Source: Eubacterium sp. (lineage in GTDB: Bacteria > Bacillota > Clostridia > Lachnospirales > Lachnospiraceae). Taken from it: 40,472 bases of DNA. The stretch covers positions 1-40,472 of the forward strand of contig JALERO010000124.1 in assembly GCA_022764265.1 (NCBI GenBank). The letters run 5' to 3'. This document shows, piece by piece, positions 35,574 through 40,472 of the stretch (position 1 is its first letter; each line of letters begins with the position of its first letter). The notes below the pieces were generated by a model. The model searched no databases. It had not been told where the DNA came from and saw only the letters and a list, made by a program, of their open reading frames with translations. The translations under genes were made by a program, and so were the position numbers.

Positions 35574-36380
35574 CTACCATCCCTCATCAAATTCGATATC
35601 CATGTCTGCGAGATCATCCAGATCCTCGACACCCATGATATCCTGTTTGATTTCCTGAACCGCCTCAATCATCTGCTCTTTTTTGGCTCCTGCCACATCA
35701 GCAAGGGCACGCTCGCCTCTGGCATCGGTGAGCGTCATGCTGGTACTTCCGATCTTGGAGGAGGTCACTGCGATCTCTCTGACCAGTTTCCGGAGCATTT
35801 CCGCTCCACAGGCCTGAAGTACCAGTTCCTCATCATCGGTAAATTCATGGAGTACTTCCATATCCACGTTGGATCCGATGGCCAACGCAATCTTCAGACC
35901 ATACTGAAACCAGCGGTTACGTTTTAACATTTCAAAACCTTTTTTGTAATTGTCCGTCGGATACCCGTCCGTCATCAGGAAGATAACCGGTGCATAAGAC
36001 AGGGACGGTGCCCGCAGGAAGGAATTTCTGGACAACTTCATACTCAGCTCTTCACAAGCCTCACCGAGATCTGTCACTCCACCGGCAGTCAGATTCTGCC
36101 AGGTCTGATATTCCTCAATCAAAACCGGTTCCGGTGTGATCCACTCACATCCTGAGGAAAAGGACATAACCGCAACCTTCACATCGGTTCCGGCCTCCCC
36201 CACTCCGATGAGCTCCGGCAGAATATCTCCCATAACCCTGTTCAGAGACTCCAATTTGGATCCCTCCATACTTTCAGAGGTATCCACCAGGAAGAAAATC
36301 ACCATACTCTTTTTCGCTGGTGGCATGGTTTCCAGCGGATCAATCGCATCTATGCTCTGTTCACGATAATTACTGCTCAT
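35574..36380 (-). CDS. vWA-domain (TerY-like) protein, copy 2
   Basis: MIDAS DTSES; LMTDGYPTD; C-terminal DEGW; start adjusted, overlapping the upstream pseudokinase stop. Confidence 0.88.
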   Translation of the reverse strand: MSSNYREQSIDAIDPLETMPPAKKSMVIFFLVDTSESMEGSKLESLNRVMGDILPELIGVGEAGTDVKVAVMSFSSGCEWITPEPVLIEEYQTWQNLTAGGVTDLGEACEELSMKLSRNSFLRAPSLSYAPVIFLMTDGYPTDNYKKGFEMLKRNRWFQYGLKIALAIGSNVDMEVLHEFTDDEELVLQACGAEMLRKLVREIAVTSSKIGSTSMTLTDARGERALADVAGAKKEQMIEAVQEIKQDIMGVEDLDDLADMDIEFDEGW

Positions 36381-37488
36381 ATTCTTCAACCTCACTTTCT
36401 TCGGTCTGTTGTACCAGTCGGAGACTCCATTCTTCCCCGGATTCAAAGCGGATCATCATGCCGTTCCAGATTGGAATACCCTGCCCCTTACCAATCTCCT
36501 TCACGGAGCCATTGGGAAAGATGCCTCTCCAGACACCCTGACTGATATTTTTTATTCCGTACAGCCCCTTTCGCTGCCTGTTCTCAACGATCAGTGCTGT
36601 CACTTTATCTTTATTAAAAGGATCTCTTCCTGTCTGACATTCGTAAAGCCTCTCGCCCTCTGCCAACAGAATTCGGTCCATCCCATTGCTTAAAGGATAA
36701 TATACTTTGCCACATTTCGGACAAGTGAAGGTTCCGTTTTCCTGTGAAACCAGCCGGTAAGAAAATCCATGGAACCCACATCGGCAGTTTCTGTAATCCA
36801 TGGCCATCCGAACCAGAGTCTGCTTCCAATCCACCTCCGTCGGTCGAAGCTCACAGAGGGTTCCCCGATCCAGAAAAGCTTTCTGAAACATTTTCTGCAA
36901 AATATCCGGATATTCCTTCCAATAGCGAATCAGTTTATCCTGAATCCCTTTAACCGGCATATTTTCATTCTCTCCAATATCCATACAGAACTGTCCCTGT
37001 TCGGCCCGAAACAATTCTTTTTCCAACGGAGAAAGGAAACAGCGATTGACCATCTTTTTCCCCTCAAAAGGAGACCCTGTATGAAAAAAATATTCAAATA
37101 GAAAAACCGACATAAAATAATAATCGGTTTCTATCGTAAAACTGTCATCAGACAGATTTCCCTCTTCTGCCATCACTTCTACCAGCTCCGGAGCAAGAAA
37201 TTCAGAGATATCAATAGTACACGGAACATTTTCTTCCTGAAAAACCACCTGTCCGGTTCGGAGTGAAAACCGAAATGCTTCCGGTGAATTACTGCAAAAA
37301 ACCTTGCCTTCCCGGTGCATTTTTTCAAATAAGCCCACGAACTGAAATGCTCCCTCGATCATTGCCTCCATGGAAGAAAAGTAGGCTGTTTTTCGGACTA
37401 TTCTGCCCGTTTCCGGATCCTTCCGAAGGCAGCTTTCGTCACAAATCTCCCTGAGCGAAACCAGTTCATTTTCATTAATATTACTCAT
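36370..37488 (-). CDS. Headless pseudokinase: degenerate kinase C-lobe + Zn-ribbon + FHA-like domain
   Basis: Aligns by eye to the C-terminal ~350 aa of the 37498-38853 kinase (e.g. FEGKKMVNRCF vs LEGSKVLQCVV; KGLYGIKNISQGVWRGIFPNGSVKEIGKGQGIPIWNG vs KGLFGIKNMSNQTWKAVFPDQSVREVGPGKGVPIWKG) but lacks the catalytic Asp and the Gly-rich loop. Confidence 0.78.
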   Translation of the reverse strand: MSNINENELVSLREICDESCLRKDPETGRIVRKTAYFSSMEAMIEGAFQFVGLFEKMHREGKVFCSNSPEAFRFSLRTGQVVFQEENVPCTIDISEFLAPELVEVMAEEGNLSDDSFTIETDYYFMSVFLFEYFFHTGSPFEGKKMVNRCFLSPLEKELFRAEQGQFCMDIGENENMPVKGIQDKLIRYWKEYPDILQKMFQKAFLDRGTLCELRPTEVDWKQTLVRMAMDYRNCRCGFHGFSYRLVSQENGTFTCPKCGKVYYPLSNGMDRILLAEGERLYECQTGRDPFNKDKVTALIVENRQRKGLYGIKNISQGVWRGIFPNGSVKEIGKGQGIPIWNGMMIRFESGEEWSLRLVQQTEESEVEEYEQ

Positions 37489-37497
37489 AGTACCGCC

Positions 37498-38853
37498 TTA
37501 TAAAAGAATACTCGCCTTAATGTTGTCACCAAAATCAATCTCCAATCCTTTCCAGATCGGAACGCCTTTCCCAGGGCCCACCTCGCGGACGGACTGATCC
37601 GGAAATACTGCTTTCCAGGTCTGATTCGACATGTTTTTGATACCGAACAGCCCTTTCTTCAGACGATTCTCGATAACCGTACCTGTGACGGTCTCAAAAT
37701 CATCATTATTTTTCTCGGTGAGACACCGGTAAAGCTTCGCTCCCAGATTCAGTGGCACTTCATAATCTTTTACACCCATGGTGTAGATGGTACTGCCACA
37801 TTTTCTGCAGACCAGTGTGTGATTACCCTGATCCTCAAAAGCGGAGGAAAATGCGGTCTTTCCACAGCTACAGTGAATGATATCCAGCTTCAGCTGTATG
37901 AGCATCTGAATCCAGTTTTTCTCGATAATTCTCGCATTCGGCTCCTGAATTCCGTATGTAAAGGACATGGTAAATGCCTTCCGGATGAAGTCCGGATAAA
38001 TCTTCCAGAGCTTGATCACGTTGTCGTGCACTCCGTTGACCGGACGATTGGACGCATTGTTCGGATCGTAAATGAAAACCGGATCCTTTCCATAATGAAT
38101 CAAATCATTTTCTTCCGTCATGACCACGCACTGAAGCACTTTACTGCCCTCCAGCGGATCCCCGCGGAAAAAGAGTTTAAACAATACCACCGCAAGGGAA
38201 TAGCGGTCTGTCAGCACACCTGGCTTTGCAATCCCCCGAACTACTTCCGGTGCCATAAATCCAGGCATTCCTCCGATTCCGAAGTTTTCTCCGTCTGCCG
38301 CCACATTATCACAGTCACAGACCAGAACATCACCGGTATTGGTGTCGATAAAGAATCCGCCGTCATTGAGATCCTGATAGCTCTTTCCTGCCAGATGCAG
38401 TGCACGGAATGCTTTTACAATATTGATGGCCGCCGTGATCATCACATCGAGGGAAGCGAACTTCACCTTGCGCTTTCTTGCCGGCTGTCCTTTCCGCAAT
38501 GGCTTCTCCCAACGATATCCATTATAAATATCTGTAAAAGAATCATAGCCCGATGGGGCCAGACGCATCAGATAGCCAAATGCACCATTCGGTTTCTGCT
38601 TCGTCAGAAACAATGGCCAGATAAACTGCTGACCTCCCTCCGGGGCACCGTCTTCAATATTTCTCCGCAAATTGTCCCGGAACGCTTCCGGGTTTTTTAT
38701 GCGGCTGATAAAATACCATTTCAAAGCGTACTCTCTGCCATTATAGCGCACCAGATAAACAATTCCCTGACCACCACGGCCAAGCTCTCTGGACACTACC
38801 GCTTCGCCTCCGGCTTCCACCGGAACACGCTCACCTATTTTTAACTCTCTCAT
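37498..38853 (-). CDS. Ser/Thr-type protein kinase with Zn-ribbon and FHA-like C-terminal region
   Basis: ELGRGGQGIVYLVRYNGREYALKWY; SYQDLNDGGFFIDTNTGDVLVCDCDNVA; GFMAPEVV; D.YSLAVVLFKLFFRGDPLEG; CSCGKTA...CRKCG. Confidence 0.85.
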   Translation of the reverse strand: MRELKIGERVPVEAGGEAVVSRELGRGGQGIVYLVRYNGREYALKWYFISRIKNPEAFRDNLRRNIEDGAPEGGQQFIWPLFLTKQKPNGAFGYLMRLAPSGYDSFTDIYNGYRWEKPLRKGQPARKRKVKFASLDVMITAAINIVKAFRALHLAGKSYQDLNDGGFFIDTNTGDVLVCDCDNVAADGENFGIGGMPGFMAPEVVRGIAKPGVLTDRYSLAVVLFKLFFRGDPLEGSKVLQCVVMTEENDLIHYGKDPVFIYDPNNASNRPVNGVHDNVIKLWKIYPDFIRKAFTMSFTYGIQEPNARIIEKNWIQMLIQLKLDIIHCSCGKTAFSSAFEDQGNHTLVCRKCGSTIYTMGVKDYEVPLNLGAKLYRCLTEKNNDDFETVTGTVIENRLKKGLFGIKNMSNQTWKAVFPDQSVREVGPGKGVPIWKGLEIDFGDNIKASILL

Positions 38854-38860
38854 AGTTCTT

Positions 38861-39739
38861 CTACCATCCTTCGTCATAGTTCACGGCATCCAGATCCACC
38901 GCTTCTCCGAGAATATCTCTGGTACCGGTACGGATTTCTTCCACAAGTACCTGCTGTTTTGCCTTGGCAATCACTTCTTCTCCCGGCTGTGCGCCACTGT
39001 TATCCACCAGTGCAAGACTCCGGCTTCCAATCTGGGAAGAGGTCACTGCCAGCAATTTGATCAGTTCCCGAAGCTGATCCGCATTTTTCGCCTGCACTGC
39101 CAGTTCATCATTGCCCGTAAAGGCCCGAAGCACTTCCATATTGACCTTGGAGCCAATTCCCAACGCAATCTTCAGACCATGCTGGAACCATTTATTCTGT
39201 TTCAAAGTCTCCAGACCCTTCTTCCAATCATCGTTCGGCGACCCGTCCGATAACAGGAAAATTACCGGTGCAAAAGAGAGGGATGGAGAATTCAGGAAGG
39301 TACTTCTGGACAGCTTTCTGGACAGTTCCATAAAAGCATCCCCCATAAAGGTCAGCCCTTCAGCCTCCAATCGGTTCCAATACTGATACTCTTCGATTCT
39401 TACCGGTTCCGGTGTGACCCACTCAACATCCGTTGAAAACTTCATAATCGCAATCTTTACATCCGTAGATGCCTCTCCCACACCAATCAGCGATGGCAGG
39501 AGTTCTTCCATCGTTCCGTTGAGGGAACCGATCTTTGTTCCCTTCATACTTCCGGAAACATCGATCAGAAAAAAGATTGTCATACTCTTTTTGGCCGGTT
39601 CCATGGTATCGAGGAAATCATCTTCCATGGCGTCTGCCGCATCCGATACCTCTGACAGTACCAGACTTTTACTCATACGATTCTTTTTTAAAAGGAGCTC
39701 ATCATCATCGACCTGATTGAGATCCACCCACTTTGGCAT
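38861..39739 (-). CDS. vWA-domain (TerY-like) protein, copy 1
   Basis: MIDAS DVSGS; LLSDGSPND; C-terminal DEGW; RBS AGGAGG. Confidence 0.9.
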   Translation of the reverse strand: MPKWVDLNQVDDDELLLKKNRMSKSLVLSEVSDAADAMEDDFLDTMEPAKKSMTIFFLIDVSGSMKGTKIGSLNGTMEELLPSLIGVGEASTDVKIAIMKFSTDVEWVTPEPVRIEEYQYWNRLEAEGLTFMGDAFMELSRKLSRSTFLNSPSLSFAPVIFLLSDGSPNDDWKKGLETLKQNKWFQHGLKIALGIGSKVNMEVLRAFTGNDELAVQAKNADQLRELIKLLAVTSSQIGSRSLALVDNSGAQPGEEVIAKAKQQVLVEEIRTGTRDILGEAVDLDAVNYDEGW

Positions 39740-40027
39740 ATCTATTCCTCCTGTTTCTATATTCATGTGCATTTCTCACACACCCATCCGACAGGCTCAC
39801 TTCGCTCTGCCGTCATTTTGTCCCTGTTTTTTATTATAACATTATCTAACCAAATTACCAAATCCTTTTCTGAAGTGTTGCTTATACATTTCCTGACTCA
39901 AAAAAAATAAAAAATATAATTTTCAAGAATTCTCCTGTAATATTTTGTGGTGAAATACAAATACTATCACCGGAATATTTTTTTCTTCATTTCATTTTTA
40001 ACTACTAAATGCAAGGGAGGTCATACT

Positions 40028-40462
40028 ATGTCCCAAATGGAAACCTGTCAATTATTAAAAGAATGTACTTCCGGTATTAAAATGGCCATTGATGCCATCC
40101 GCGAAGTCCTTCCCAATGTGAAAAGTCAGACAATGAAAGATAAATTAAGTGCTTCTGAAAAGGAACACAAAAAACTGGAATCGGAAGCCGAAAATCTGCT
40201 GAAACAGTATCGAGTGGAAAGCGGCGAACCCGGAATGATGGCGAGAGGAATGGCCTGGATGAAAACAAATCTGCAAATGTCCGTCAACCCAGGGGATGAC
40301 ACCGTTGCTAATCTGATGAGCACCGGCTGCGATATGGGGATTCGAAATCTTTATAAAGCCCTCAATGACAACACCGGTGCCAGCGAGGGAGCCAAAGCTC
40401 TGGTAAAAAAAGTGATCAAAGTTGAAGAAGATCTTGGAAAAGAAATGCAGGAGTATCTGTAG
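40028..40462 (+). CDS. Uncharacterised all-helical small protein, ~144 aa, possibly four-helix-bundle (ferritin-like/DUF2383-like)
   Basis: MSQMETCQLLKECTSGIKMAIDAIREVLPNVKSQTMKDKLSASEKEHKKLESEAENLLKQY...; RBS AGGGAGG. Confidence 0.75.
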   Translation: MSQMETCQLLKECTSGIKMAIDAIREVLPNVKSQTMKDKLSASEKEHKKLESEAENLLKQYRVESGEPGMMARGMAWMKTNLQMSVNPGDDTVANLMSTGCDMGIRNLYKALNDNTGASEGAKALVKKVIKVEEDLGKEMQEYL

Positions 40463-40472
40463 AATAACAGAC

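Noticed and set aside
37819-38844. Long 341-aa plus-strand ORF
   Set aside because: Fully antisense to the well-supported kinase CDS; composition and lack of motifs or RBS indicate a shadow ORF
1-40472. tRNA, rRNA, intact transposase or prophage genes
   Set aside because: None recognisable on either strand; palindromic elements lack an associated transposase in the window

Overview
This 40.5 kb window comes from a low-to-mid GC anaerobic Firmicute-like (Clostridia-type) genome and shows two main blocks. Block A (~0.5-26 kb) is a putative gallate/pyrogallol catabolic island. It holds an LpdC-like UbiD-family gallate decarboxylase, a UbiX/LpdB-like flavin prenyltransferase, two paralogous MerR regulators, a ribose-type ABC importer with two paralogous GntR regulators, and a pyrogallol-phloroglucinol transhydroxylase-like Mo enzyme pair (large subunit plus Fe-S small subunit with a C-terminal Ig/Cna-like domain). 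It also holds a LysR regulator, a Na+/solute symporter followed by two tiny single-TM ORFs, and two batches of molybdenum-cofactor genes (moaA/moeA and MOSC/moaC/MoeA-like/mogA). Next come an uncharacterised EthD-like protein paired with a flavodoxin/Zn-ribbon protein, and an ACMSD-type amidohydrolase. The strongest new observation in this block is a shared promoter architecture: TTGAC(N)GTATA-N7-TACAC inside 19-bp -35/-10 spacers at five promoters (ubiD, merR1-ubiX, transhydroxylase, lysR, symporter), which suggests one MerR-type regulon for the pathway. Block B (~34.3-40.4 kb) is a compact TerY-P-like phospho-signalling operon: vWA, kinase with Zn-ribbon and FHA-like tail, headless pseudokinase paralog, second vWA, PP2C phosphatase, and stand-alone TerY-C-like metal-binding protein, with a divergent helical small protein. 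Between the blocks lie a PadR/DUF1700/DUF4097/PspC envelope-stress module, a REC-HD-GYP-GGDEF protein and a MATE transporter whose 3' end overlaps a palindromic element. All functional calls come from reading the sequence and remembered family features; no database search was run.
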